From positions 14,273,563-14,337,562 of the forward strand of contig NC_057922.1 of assembly GCF_018873765.1 (NCBI RefSeq): a DNA stretch of 64,000 bases, in the 5' to 3' direction. Origin of the DNA: Telopea speciosissima (Eukaryota; Streptophyta; Magnoliopsida; Proteales; Proteaceae). Each line of letters starts with the position of its first letter. Position 1 is the stretch's first letter. The notes under the pieces were generated by a model. It was not told the origin of the DNA, made no database searches, and was given only the letters and a program-made list of their open reading frames with translations. Below, piece after piece: positions 50,454 through 61,102 of the stretch. A program made the position numbers and the translations under genes.

Positions 50454-51901
50454 TATATAAAGTATTACTTGGGGAAATGTGGATGATGAGAGTAGTGTCT
50501 ATTCCTTCCGTGGTGGTTAAGTTAAAAAGAAAGAAGCACTGAATCAAAACTGGGTCCATGCTTCCCAACATCAGAGACCAAAAACCAAACAACTTAATTG
50601 TCTCTCTTCAAGGACAGGTTAATTCATGTTTTTTTAATTTACGAGATTTTCGGTCTTGTTTCGATTGTTTATTTAACAAATGAAGCAGAGAGTTTTGGCT
50701 TAAGAGTTAGTCTGAAAATTTAACAAACAGGAAAGGACATTATGGAGTCCTTGATTTTACTTTCTTGGGTTTCTGGGTTTGTTAGAATGTCTATTGTTGT
50801 GGTAAACTTGGGATGCTTTCCAATGATGGCTGACTTGGAGGTCCAGATTTATATGAGCACTCAAATCTGATGATGCTATTGCCTCAAAATTCTAAGTGGA
50901 GATCGAGTTTTTGACTGTGATGTTACATATCAATCATCCTTTGAAGCATTTTAGGACAGTGGAATTTTACTCCTTAGCATCTTAGTTTTCAAGGACTAGA
51001 TGCTATAAAGTTATTAAGTTACAGGTACACCACTTCCTTCAACTTGGTAGTGAACTGAGAGTCTTGATTTTCTATTTTCATCAGTAACTCAATTTTTGTC
51101 TTGTTCCTTCAGTAACTCCTAGATACTGAAGAAAAGACTAAAACAGAAGGTAGAAGTTCCATAGTTGCAAATCAGGAAAATTTGTCTATACAGCAGCTTT
51201 GAAGATCTATCAAAAAAAAAAAAAAAACAAATTTTTTTTTTTTTTTTTTTCTGAGGTTGAAAAAGAAAACTATCCAGCTGAATTACTAGTTTAAACTCAT
51301 CTTGGAATATAATGCAATATTGCAGCCGTAATTGGTTCCTTTTAAGTTATCCTTTGTATAATGTTTTCCCTTTCTTGAACTATGAGATTGTTATTCTTAT
51401 ACCCTGTCCTTGGATTGTATCCTGCATTCTTACGGTTGGAATTTATATTGGAACCTCACTGACTTCATTGTCATCTCCATCTTCCCTTCTTTTTCACTGC
51501 ACTGCACTTCTTTAAATATTGCAGAATTATGTTTAGGTTTTTAAGGAATTGCATTAGGATTCAGTTTCAGTTTCTCTATCCCTATAGTCTGACAATGTTC
51601 ATAAAAGGTTTGTCATGACTGATGAAAATGCAACATTTCTGAATTAATGATACTAAAATGTGAATTTATTGTTAACTTTCTTGCTTTCTTGATTGGGTTG
51701 TAGGTAGTGGCTAACCAGGAATCTGCAGATGAACCAGAACTTTCAGACATTACAAAATTAAGAAGCTATCCATCAAGATTCCATTTCAGTTTATAGCATT
51801 GTTCCTGTGCAATGTCTCTCATTTTTCGAGGCTTCTGTTAACTCTGTAGCTGTTTTCTTTTAAAAACAAAGACTTCACAAGACAAGTTTGTCCTCAAAAC
51901 C
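50454..51901 (+). promoter_or_regulatory. Probable promoter, 5' UTR intron and uORFs of the small membrane-protein gene
   Basis: TATATAAAG at 50454-50462 is a good TATA box. A likely leader exon ends at AAGGACAG/gttaat (donor 50618) and rejoins at ttgtag (acceptor 51703). Two short upstream ORFs lie in the leader: 51729-51761 (10 codons) and 51812-51841 (9 codons). They could lower translation of the main frame. This structure is inferred from sequence signals. Confidence 0.45.
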
Positions 51902-52493
51902 ATGAATGAATTTAGTCCGGTGAGATCGAAAGAATGGAACATCTATGCTAGCTCTGATCCAAGCCAATCTCAGAGAGGAGCAGATAAGGATAACTCATTG
52001 AAGAACTATGGGAGTACATTAAATGCCATCTCTTTCGGTTTTGTTGCTACAGCGATCTTAATCTCAATGTTTCTTATCATGGCCATCTTCGAACATTTGT
52101 TGAGGCCAAAACCCCCTTTCTCATCATCTCAAGATATGGCTGATGGGTCCTTGGAATCAGGTTCCATGCAGGATCCAATGCATGTAACTGAGAAACTCGG
52201 AACTTCACAATCGGTATGTATTTCTTCTTTCCCATCTCATCCACCAGTTTATTTGTTTCCTGAAGTTCCATTTATTGATTTCTTTCTGATATCATTCCCT
52301 GATATTCTGAACTGATTATCTTAACTAGTATGGTTTGGTTTGGTTACAGATGTCAGCGTCTTATTCATCAGACTTCTCGGTGTTGATGCCTGGCCAACAA
52401 TGTCCCACCTTCATTGCCAAACCAACACCTCTCCCTTGCCCAAGGGAGGAGATACACTGGCCTCCTCATGATCAAGGTTTTGTTCCACCATAG
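51902..52493 (+). CDS. Small single-pass membrane protein of unknown function, plant-conserved
   Basis: Two coding exons, 51902-52213 and 52350-52493, joined in phase 0 (TCG/gtatgt ... acag/ATG), give 151 residues. The protein begins MNEFSPVRSKEWNIYASSDP and has one strong hydrophobic helix at about 43-65 (AISFGFVATAILISMFLIMA). It ends VLMPGQQCPTFIAKPTPLPC...WPPHDQGFVPP. The layout (N-terminal SPVRSKEWNIY, one helix, C-terminal VLMPG...PTFIA.P.PLPC) matches an uncharacterised plant family I recall without a functional name. No catalytic motif is visible. The stop is TAG at 52491. A spliced 3' extension through 52639-52700 is possible but not supported. Confidence 0.8.
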
Positions 52494-54469
52494 CTGCTTC
52501 TGTAATTACATGAAACCATCATTCTGGTTGGATGTAGTCTAAATCCTCATCCAAGTTATTGACTTCTTGCTCATTGTTTTATCTATGTTTATATTAGACC
52601 CTTTATCTTTTTTTATTTTTTTTTGGAGCCTTTGCACAGGCCTCTACAGTATTGACTTGTCTGAACCTGAAGATATCCTGATTGAACAGAGCACCAACAG
52701 GTTTCAGGTTGGTTTTTGTTCTCATTTGGGGAACCATATATTACCAGTCTCCCCTCCCCTTCTTTCTGTTTTGGATTCTGGTCATTCCATAGTATTATTG
52801 TTATTATGGACCTAAAGCATTTGTAGCCTCTATCTCCACAAGTTTCACTTAGTTCATCAAGCTTCTCATCGTTATATCTTGCCTCACCACTTCTCAGGAT
52901 GTTTGCAGAATGAACTGTCCTTGTGTTGATGTTAAGGTTACTAGAGCTGGGTTTGTTGGAAAAAAAATCCCACATCTGTTAAGTTTGGGACCTTGGGTGT
53001 CTTCATATACCATCAACTTACAAGTTAAAGCTATTGGATTGGAATTTAATAGAGCATCAAAGCCATCTCTCAGTCCTCTCATTCCGGCTACACGTGAGGG
53101 GAGTATTGGGAATAGCCCCACCTCCGCATTATTTTTCCACCAGATCATGGCATTTTGTACCACAGTATCCAAAATCATAATCAGGGCATCCCTCAGGATC
53201 CCTACATCAGCAATATAACTATCATAACGTTTAATGCAAAGTACATCAAAGGGTCTCTTAGTAAGTACTTTGCTTGGTTTGGAATTGGAGAATAATAATC
53301 TCTTTATCTAACTCTCAGAATCTCCACTAATGTGCATATTACTGCAATTGCTAAGCTGATGTAAAACTCAATTAAACAATGAAAGACCCCAACATAAACA
53401 AGAGATTGTGACTCCCACCCCCTACTGATGAAGGTCTGCAATGTTCTTTCCACTATTCCAGGAGCCCCATCCAAACATCAGAATCAATCGTGGGAGAAAA
53501 ACTCGGTCCATGTCCATGTTTGTTTGCCAGCAAATTTAGAGTATGGAAAAATGAGATTTGCAATCAGTTTTCCATAACAGATTCACATTTTTAGTGTTAT
53601 ACATCAGAAATTTTTTTATGTTTCTAGACAACAGAATGTGCCTAATAAAATTGGGCTATGAAAGAAGAATATTTTCCATAGTTAATATGAAGATTATACC
53701 TATCTATCTAGTTAATAAGTGTTAACTATAAAGCTAATTCCTTGACCTCAGCATTGTTTGGCTTTGATGATGAATGTGATCAAATTGAGTACATGGGTTT
53801 AACCCAACCTACATAATTGTTGAAAATTAGCAGCAGTAATCATGATAGCATTGAAAGTAGACAAACAAAAAGGCTTAGTCAACAAATGCTAAGAGTGTGA
53901 ACTATGAAGTGTTTCACACATTTATAATAAAGTCTAAACTCCTACCAAATTATATTCATCAATGAGTATTGCAAACTCCGTATCTGCACCTGAACCAAAT
54001 AAAATGTGAAAATTGATAACAATGTATTTAGTTGTAAAATCATGGAATCTGCAAAATTGTAGGCTATCAGACCTATAAAGATCTGATTGGAACCGAAATC
54101 CGACTAAAGAGGCCTCACATTCACAAACTAATCAAATCATCTTGCAAACAAAACAGAAGCTCCAATTCCATTGTGTTGCTAAATCTTTTATTAGATCTCT
54201 ATGTTGAGAATGACAGAGCTTGATTTAATGAGGAATTTGTGGAAGAAACCCACACAGAGAATGGAAAACTGGTGTGTTGGGAAAGGAATGGGAATTAAGC
54301 AATCAACCCAAATTGGACCCATTCAGTAACCAGGTTGGGAAGAAAAATCCTGCCCACATACAACTATAACAGACACTCACCCAGGTTCCTTCTACTACAT
54401 TTCTTTTGCCTTCATTTGTTTCAATGGAAAAATGGAAAAAAATGAAGGAAAAAAAGCTGCCAGGCTGCC
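52494..54469. other. Intergenic; possible LINE relic at 52894-53178 (minus)
   Basis: The minus frame at 52894-53178 reads RVAGMRGLRDGFDAL, weakly like the (AE.RALRDGL) block of LINE RNase H, without further support. Otherwise nothing recognised. Confidence 0.3.
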
Positions 54470-54600
54470 TGGCGCCTGTGCCCAAATACAGTAAGGGCAA
54501 AATGACCACCTCACACCCCGTGAAATGAAAAATCCCTCTCATACTGGATGCCCCCAATGCTGGTGCAGGGGCCACGCAGCCTTGCAATGATCCCCTCCTG
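54470..54600 (-). repeat. Dispersed MITE family 'A', copy 5
   Basis: Contains GCAAAATGACCACC, CCGTGAAATGAAAAATCCC, CCAATGCTGGTGCAGGGGCC and ACGCAGCCTTGCAATGATCC in the order seen in the reverse-orientation copies. Confidence 0.55.
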
Positions 54601-55611
54601 AAAAAAACTGAGGCTTCCAACTAATGTGAATTAAAGAGGGCCCAAAGCCCCAAAGCCCCAAACCCCTAAACCCTATATTTCATTGGGCCACTTAGTGGGT
54701 CAGCACCTGCTGTGGAACAATGCATGTGGCACTCATCTACATTTGAATTGGGTGACCACCTAATCAATTTAGCTTGGATTTGCAGGTTCAAGGGTCTGTG
54801 TTTCCTTGATATCATGATCCTGTGATTCATTCCTGACAACTGATGATTCACTCAGCACTTAAACCAGTCCAATCCAGCTAATGGAGGAAGATGGATTCCA
54901 ATTGCTTTTGATTCATTGATATGAACACCATTACAAGTGAATAATACATTACAACATACAAATGAAGAAATGGAAAAAAAGGATTGGGGGGGGGGGGGGG
55001 GAATTATAATACAAACCATTTCAATCCTGAACCCAAAAAAGCACTACCATCAATCACTTGGAGCCCATCTTGCCTTTCTAACCTCCCTGAGCTACAGAGG
55101 TGACTTCACTTTTAACACATGCCCCAGAAAGCACTGCTCACTTCGTCCCCATCTGTCTGCTTTTCCTGCCATTTTTTATCTACTTGTTTCTCTCAGTTTC
55201 TTATTTCTATTCCCTTTCCCGTCAAAAAGCCAAGACAGAATGAAGCTTGCAATCCATACACTATTGGCATCTCATCATCTGGCAACTGTCAAGAGAGAAT
55301 GAAAGAAAAAGCTATAATAAAATAGTGTCCTCCACAAAATTTTCTGCAGTCACAAACAACCTTGGGTTAAACAACACTAGGTCTGGTTGCGTGCCCCCAT
55401 GGCTCCTGCGCCTAGATATAAAAGCGTGGGAAAGTACCGTGTTGCTCCATGAAAAGACGAAAATCCTATCCAGGACGATACTTGTGCGTGCGCTCCCCAA
55501 CATGAAACACTTCCCCTTATAAATTATAAGAAAAAGTAACTATGAACTGATGGTGGAGGCTATGCCAGCATCCTCTCTCTATCTCTCTCCTCCTATCACT
55601 CTGATATAATA

Positions 55612-55778
55612 GGATTGAGCTCCTATCCAGGAGCCCAACACGCCCAGGGAGCATCCAGCTGTTGGGCTGTGCCACACACATTCCTAGGCATGCGTCAAGA
55701 TGTGTGCGGCACAGCCCAACCCTTGGATGCCCCTGGGCACTCCCTGGGTGGTAAACTCCCTGGAGAGGAGCTGGATCC
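55612..55778. mobile_element. GC-rich foldback MITE, 167 bp, 9-bp TSD
   Basis: Ends GGATTGAGCTCCTATCCAGG and the reverse of CCTGGAGAGGAGCTGGATCC match at 17/20. Flanks GATATAATA (55603-55611) and GATATAGTA (55779-55787) match at 8/9. Internal arms also pair (TTGGGCTGTGCC with GGCACAGCCCAA). The size of the duplication suggests a MULE-type element. Confidence 0.75.
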
Positions 55779-57317
55779 GATATAGTAAACCCGTGGGGAG
55801 AAGACAGCCAGCAAAGCCCCAGTCCAGCCCAGCATTAAAAGGACTCATCAAGATCCAGCTTTAAGAGGCCCATCGAGTACAGCTTTTAAAAGTTTGTTGC
55901 AGTTTATGTTTAGGCCCATTTATAGGCCAGTTTTGGGCCCATTAAAAGCTTTTTAATTTAATCTTGCGTAGGAAGTGAAGTCTTTTATTTTTGCCTTAAA
56001 GTGTGTTGCTGTTACTTTACATAAAAGTTCTTTACCAAAAACAAAAAAACTTTACATAAAAGTTTCTATTATTATAATACTTACTTCATTATTTAATAAG
56101 AAAGAGGACCGGAGAGGACCACGATTTGCTTTGGAAAAAGCCCTATGGCTGTTGCAATGTCTGTGGGCTTGGTTCAAGTATGACCCTAAACCAATGTAGG
56201 GCCTGGTTTTTTGGGAAAAGCCATGTTTACCATAATTTCTAAAATCTCATTTTAGCCATTTGAATCCTAAGATCATTCGAAGGATTTGGAACACCGGTGG
56301 TGGCCTGAGGAACCTCCAGAGCTTTAAATAATGGGTTTCAATAACATTTCAGAACACCTTGATCATCATTGCCTAGCCTGCTCGAGAGTAACACAATGAT
56401 ATGTCTACAGCCTGTAAGCCAAAATGGAATCTTTCTTAAAATGATAATCAAATGAAGTCATTTTTGAAGTAATTTTAAATACAATATTTTTAATATAAAT
56501 AAAAACCACCTAATCAAGCAACTTGGACTGATTTCAAGGTAGTTTGACTAGCCAAACATACAAAGGATATTTTGGTAATTTTTCATTTCCCTTGGGCACT
56601 TGGAAGTGATAGAGATAAGAAAATAAGGTGTCTACATATTTCTAATATGTGATATGGATAATGAATCCCCAATGCCATAAATAATTGTCATTTTCATAAT
56701 AACGTTGAATTGAATAAAGGTTGCCGACATCATTTTTAACTTGTGCCATAAATCACGGCCTCAACTCCCCTCCCAGTAATTCCACATCGGCCTTTTATGG
56801 AGAAGATCTTAGGCATATATAGTAGGATGATTCCTCTCCCTAACAGATGCATCTTTTAGGGTTGTTGGACCATGCCCCGTGACACATATCTCTAGTACAA
56901 ACCAAACTTTGTTAATAAATTGCAGAGTGCTAATGCTTATTGCAGATTTGACTATATACCCTAAATTGCTTAGATTCTGAACGACCAGCAGAAGAAGAGA
57001 GTATGGAGGTTTGAGTTGGTGGAGATAATCATTCAGAGGTAGATCAATTTTTTTTGGGGGGTGGGGGTTGGAGGGGGGGGGGGATTAGAAGTAGAAGCAG
57101 AAGAATTAGAGATGCCACTTGAGAGGAGCCATTTGATGGGGATGCCATGAGAAGGAAAGGAGGAACAGAGTAAGGTAGAGAAGAGTGCTGACCTAAGCTT
57201 ATAAGAAGAAGACCCAATCCAAATGAAGAAGCACAAAGAGAGTGAAATAGAATATGATTTCGCCTGAAATGGCCTTGCGTCTTCTTAACTTAGCTAGAAT
57301 ATCTATCTACTCATGCT
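55779..57317. other. Intergenic
   Basis: A CCACATCGGCCTTTTATGGA block at 56783-56802 resembles the start of TRIM/solo-LTR sequences of plants, but no partner repeat was found. G tracts occur near 57056-57083. Otherwise nothing recognised. Confidence 0.35.
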
Positions 57318-57360
57318 CTGATTTGATTAAATTCAGTAGAATCTGAAGAAGAATTGGGGG
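57318..57360 (-). repeat. Relic of the reductase 3' flank
   Basis: AATTCAGTAGAATCTGAAGA and the following AGAAT are identical to the sequence just downstream of copy B (61036-61061) and similar to that downstream of copy A (57680-57702). It suggests that a third duplication unit once existed here. Confidence 0.5.
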
Positions 57361-57721
57361 GGGGGGGGGGGGGGTTCTTTGCAATGGTTTTTTATCGGAT
57401 TTCTCCGTTCCCTTTTACCAAAAAAAAAGAAAAGAAAAGAGAAAAGATTTCTCCGTTCCTCCGATCGATTGAGGAGCTTCGTTGTTCTGAGAATGCTCCG
57501 AAAGCTTCACCCTTGATTGTAACAGAAAGTGGTTCTAGTACTTGATTAGTTCTTGAGTGAAAATAAAATAAAATTGGGGAATAGAATCGAGAGAAACAGA
57601 GAGACAATTCGACTTTGCATCATTATATGTTTGATTATACAATGATGTTACACTGATTACATATTGCTTATTTTGATTTAATTGGGTAGAATTTGAAGAA
57701 GAATCGGGAGATCTCTACTAT

Positions 57722-59826
57722 TCAGAATACAGAGAGCTTGGGAACGGGTGCATCGACCACACATATATCAAGAAGACGATCAACCGACATGTATTGATAA
57801 TCTGGGTATAACTTGGAAGCTTCCAAATCATCCTTCCTCAGTTCATATCTCACTTGCTCACCCTTTACGAAGATGTTGTGAACTATGGATAGGCGTACGT
57901 TTTCTGGATGGAGTAGAACTGCAATAACATTATAAGTAGAAAAAGATTAGAAATATTGAATGGTTAGTTTCACATATATTTTGAGGTAGCTGGAGAAAGA
58001 ATTGGTATAATTTACAAGCTTTCCCTTTTTCTTACTCTCAGAGTGCTTGACAATTTCTTCCTCAAGGATATGAACCTTTTTCAGCTTCCTTGTGGACTTA
58101 TTCTCCCACAAGGAAATCAAATCCAACTGAGATATGATATTCCAGGGTGGCCTAAGGATGATGACTTTATTTAAGGTTCTTGGATCGACTGAGGCTTTGA
58201 TTGTGTAGGTACAGACATCTTCCTCAAAATTCAGTACCACTGTGCATTGCAGTAATAGATTAGACCAAACAAATTGAAAATTGAAGGGAAAGCATCAATA
58301 AATATATGTATATAAGAATGTTTCCAATAGGTACCCTTTGCTTCACCATTGCCAAAGACTGTAACTTCCTCTTGGAGCAGATCATGAGGATGGAGTAAAA
58401 AATCTATGAAATATGCAGCAAGTGAGTTTGCTGCCACATAGGTGTAGCGAATCCCAGCTTCTTCTGTGGCTCTTCTTATCTTCTTCTTGTTATCCAAGAG
58501 GTTTTGGAATGGTGGAAGTGCTGTTCCCTCCCTGTCCACTTCATTGCCAAATTTTGAGGGAAGAAACCTCTGAATGGACAAATTAATAATATAAAGACTA
58601 AATGATCAGTTTTTGTGTGTAGTACTAGATTATAACAAGTTCATAGATGCTGAACTGAAAGAGAACAAATAGGCAAGCAAGTGCAAGTAGTAATAAAGAA
58701 ATATATATATATAGCGCAGCACTACCTTAATGTTACCAGATTCCTTCATGGCATTGATGAGTTTGAGTTGGTCAAGGTGTTGAGGAACTGCAAGTGTAGA
58801 GATCACGACATCTACTTGCTTAAAAATGGATACAAGCTTCTCATGCTCATCCAATTCACCCTATTAATTATCCAAGCTATGCATTAATTAATGCCAGAAA
58901 TCAATATATAGGCTCTATTAATAAGAATCTAAGAGAGATGAGAGATTAATTTGTACCACCCATGAAACAAAACTTAACTTCGTCAAATCTCAGTGAGTCA
59001 ATTCATTCAGAAATTGGCTGATCCACTTACCAATACTAGATTTTGGTTCAACCACCTCTTTGATTGGACCCGCAAGAATCAGGTTTGACCTTTTTCTTTT
59101 CGATACGTGTTTCAATTTGGATCCTCTACTGCCAAGCTGCCCAGCAGTACTGTGCTGCTTAGACACGGCAAGGCGTGTAATCCGCCTGGCTTAACCCTGC
59201 CCAAACGCCTTGTTAGAGTGGGGGTAAGGCGATCATTGCGTGCCTTAGAGTGTCTGGGCAGCACAGTCCTACCGGGCAGCTTGGCAGTAGAGGATCTGGA
59301 TTGAAATGGCTGGGGTTCCACGCAAAAGGTAGAAGTAATAATTACACATTGGATGTGAATGAGTCCGGATCAGCTACGCACATGGGGACGGGTGGGGACA
59401 GATCTGACCCCTTCATGGGGCATGGGTCCCACACCCCCATGGAGGGTTCAGTTAGATCTATCCCCACCCGTTCCCATGTGGGTAGCAAATCTAAACTCGA
59501 TGTGAATAGTCCGATGTGAAGACTTATCGGTACTTGGACACCCTCTTTTAACAACTAGCTTTTAATTAAGATTTGAGTAGCCCATGTGTAGACTTGTAAG
59601 TACTAATTCTCTAAGAAAATTCATACACATATATCTTTAAAAATAAGTGGAAAAACATATGAGGCGCTGTTCTCTGTGCCGCAGCACTGCGCCCAGGCAC
59701 ATGGGGGTGGGCGCAATGATCACCTTGCTCCCTGAGTGGCAGGCCCATGTGCTTGCGGCAGAGAGAACATTCTCCCAATATTTAGCATTAGAAAACACAT
59801 TGCAATTAGGCCTTAGAGCCATTGAT

Positions 59827-59870
<44 letters not shown>

Positions 59871-60053
59871 CTGGAAGATGGTAACTCCCATGGATTGGAA
59901 CTCTCGGTGCGCCTCTTGCTTGGAGGGGGTTGAAGTGGGCGATAATGATGAGCGTACATAAACAAAGGTTGGATGACCCATGGAAACACTAGCCTTAACC
60001 ATGTATTTACCCACATACCCAGTTGCTCCAATCACTAGTATCTTGTCCATCAT
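57722..60053 (-). CDS. EGS/isoflavone-reductase-like (PIP family) reductase, copy A
   Basis: Member of the NADPH-dependent PIP family (pinoresinol-lariciresinol, isoflavone and phenylcoumaran reductases, eugenol synthase), closest by eye to eugenol synthase. Exons on the minus strand, 60053-59871, 58860-58726, 58569-58335, 58239-58036 and 57918-57722, have matching phases and give 317 residues, the usual length. GATGYVG (9-15) is the dinucleotide-binding loop; exon 2 starts [10 protein letters not shown]; the catalytic lysine corresponds to the first K of KKKIRRA (134). Two conserved positions differ from the family and from copy B: RFLPSKFG instead of RFLPSEFG (K112) and IRYTYV instead of IPYTYV (R147). 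The frame is open throughout, so it may be an active divergent enzyme. Tandem ATGs at 60053 and 60050 make the start uncertain by one residue. A substrate cannot be assigned. Confidence 0.88.
59110..59306. mobile_element. Foldback element 1 in intron 1 of copy A
   Basis: TTTCAATTTGGATCCTCTAC (left) and GTAGAGGATCTGGATTGAAA (right) are inverted repeats, and the arms continue through CTGCCAAGCTGCCC/GGGCAGCTTGGCAG. About 197 bp. No clear target-site duplication. Confidence 0.8.
59344..59522. mobile_element. Foldback element 2 in intron 1 of copy A
   Basis: CACATGGGGACGGGTGGGGA (59379-59398) pairs with TCCCCACCCGTTCCCATGTG (59461-59480), with GGATGTGAAT/ATGTGAATAGTCC-type sequence outside. About 180 bp, starting roughly 40 bp from element 1. 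Confidence 0.75.
59669..59768. mobile_element. Foldback element 3 in intron 1 of copy A
   Basis: GTTCTCTGTGCCGCAGCAC at the left and GTGCTTGCGGCAGAGAGAAC at the right form inverted repeats around a GC-rich centre. About 100 bp. Confidence 0.65.
59828..59869. repeat. (GA)n microsatellite abutting exon 1 of copy A
   Basis: On the minus strand this (CT)n tract begins right after the donor of exon 1 (CAG/gttctctctc). Copy B has a shorter, similar tract at 63838-63852. Confidence 0.9.
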
Positions 60054-61102
60054 CTCTCTCTCTCTCTCTCTCGTATCTGAGTGATTTTTCTTTTTCTTCT
60101 TTCTCAACAGCAGCGAGGCTTTGTTCTTATAGAAAACAAGAGCCATTACCGTCCTCAAAAATTGTATCAAAAAGATATGAAAAGTGATTTCTTGTCGTCT
60201 CACATGTGAAAAAGATGAAGCATATTCCACACATATTTTTATTTTTTTTTGGTACGACATTATCCACGATCAGAGCAAGAAATGGAGGAGGTGGAAGTGA
60301 TATCCTCAAACATGACCCACATCCATTTTGCCGAGTTAATATTTTTTTAAAAATCTGTTTGGAAGCCAAGCAGCACCAAATACCAATCATCCAGCTTGAA
60401 CCTCTTGTGACAAAACCAATAGTCCAGGCATATTGGAGTCCAAAATACATTAGATATATTGTTTGAAGTGTGTTCATATCAAATTTTTATTTTTAATTTT
60501 TTTTTTATATATTTAATATTAAATTTATTAATTATGCATGATAGATAATTGAGTGAGTTATGATTGTCCGTAGATTTTCACCTAAAATCGTTCATGATTA
60601 GGGATAGAACTAGACATCTTGTACGTTCATACGGTCATCAAATATATATTCTTAGGAATGACGATTCCAAGATGCAAGTATGAGTGCACATACGGTGTGT
60701 GCATTGAACAAGATTCTCGTTAATAGAATTCTATTGGTCCTTTGATCTGAGAGGTCTTTGTCGTTACGATTACATATCATGGACTTTGGCGCACCAATGG
60801 GTGATATATCTTGGAATATATATTAGTGGACTAAGATTCATGGTCTCTTATCGTAAACGAGAGAGTCGCTCAATACAAAATCCACTACGCTATTGAGGAA
60901 TATCAAGGAAAGAGAATGTATGTGTATGACTGGATAGAAATCTAGACCCATAATGATTTTCAGACATAAATGAAATTCCAAATTTATGTTTGATTATAAA
61001 ATGAAGTTACATTAATGATTACATATTGCTTATTATTTTGATTCAATTCAGTAGAATCTGAAGAAGAATCAAGATGCTGGGGTGGGGTGATCCATCAGAT
61101 AT
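60054..61102. other. Intergenic between tandem reductases; upstream region of copy A
   Basis: A (CT)n-type leader at 60053-60073 and a TATA-like CTATAAG (minus, near 60131-60137) lie just upstream of copy A. The 60965-61100 part resembles 57605-57720, so the duplication unit includes the 3' flank. Confidence 0.5.

Noticed and set aside
52613-52975. 120-codon minus-strand ORF
   Set aside because: No family recognised; lies across the 3' flank of the small membrane-protein gene.
56740-56900. CCACATCGGCC block suggesting a TRIM or solo LTR
   Set aside because: Only one end-like motif; no second repeat, primer site or duplication could be shown, so not listed as an element.
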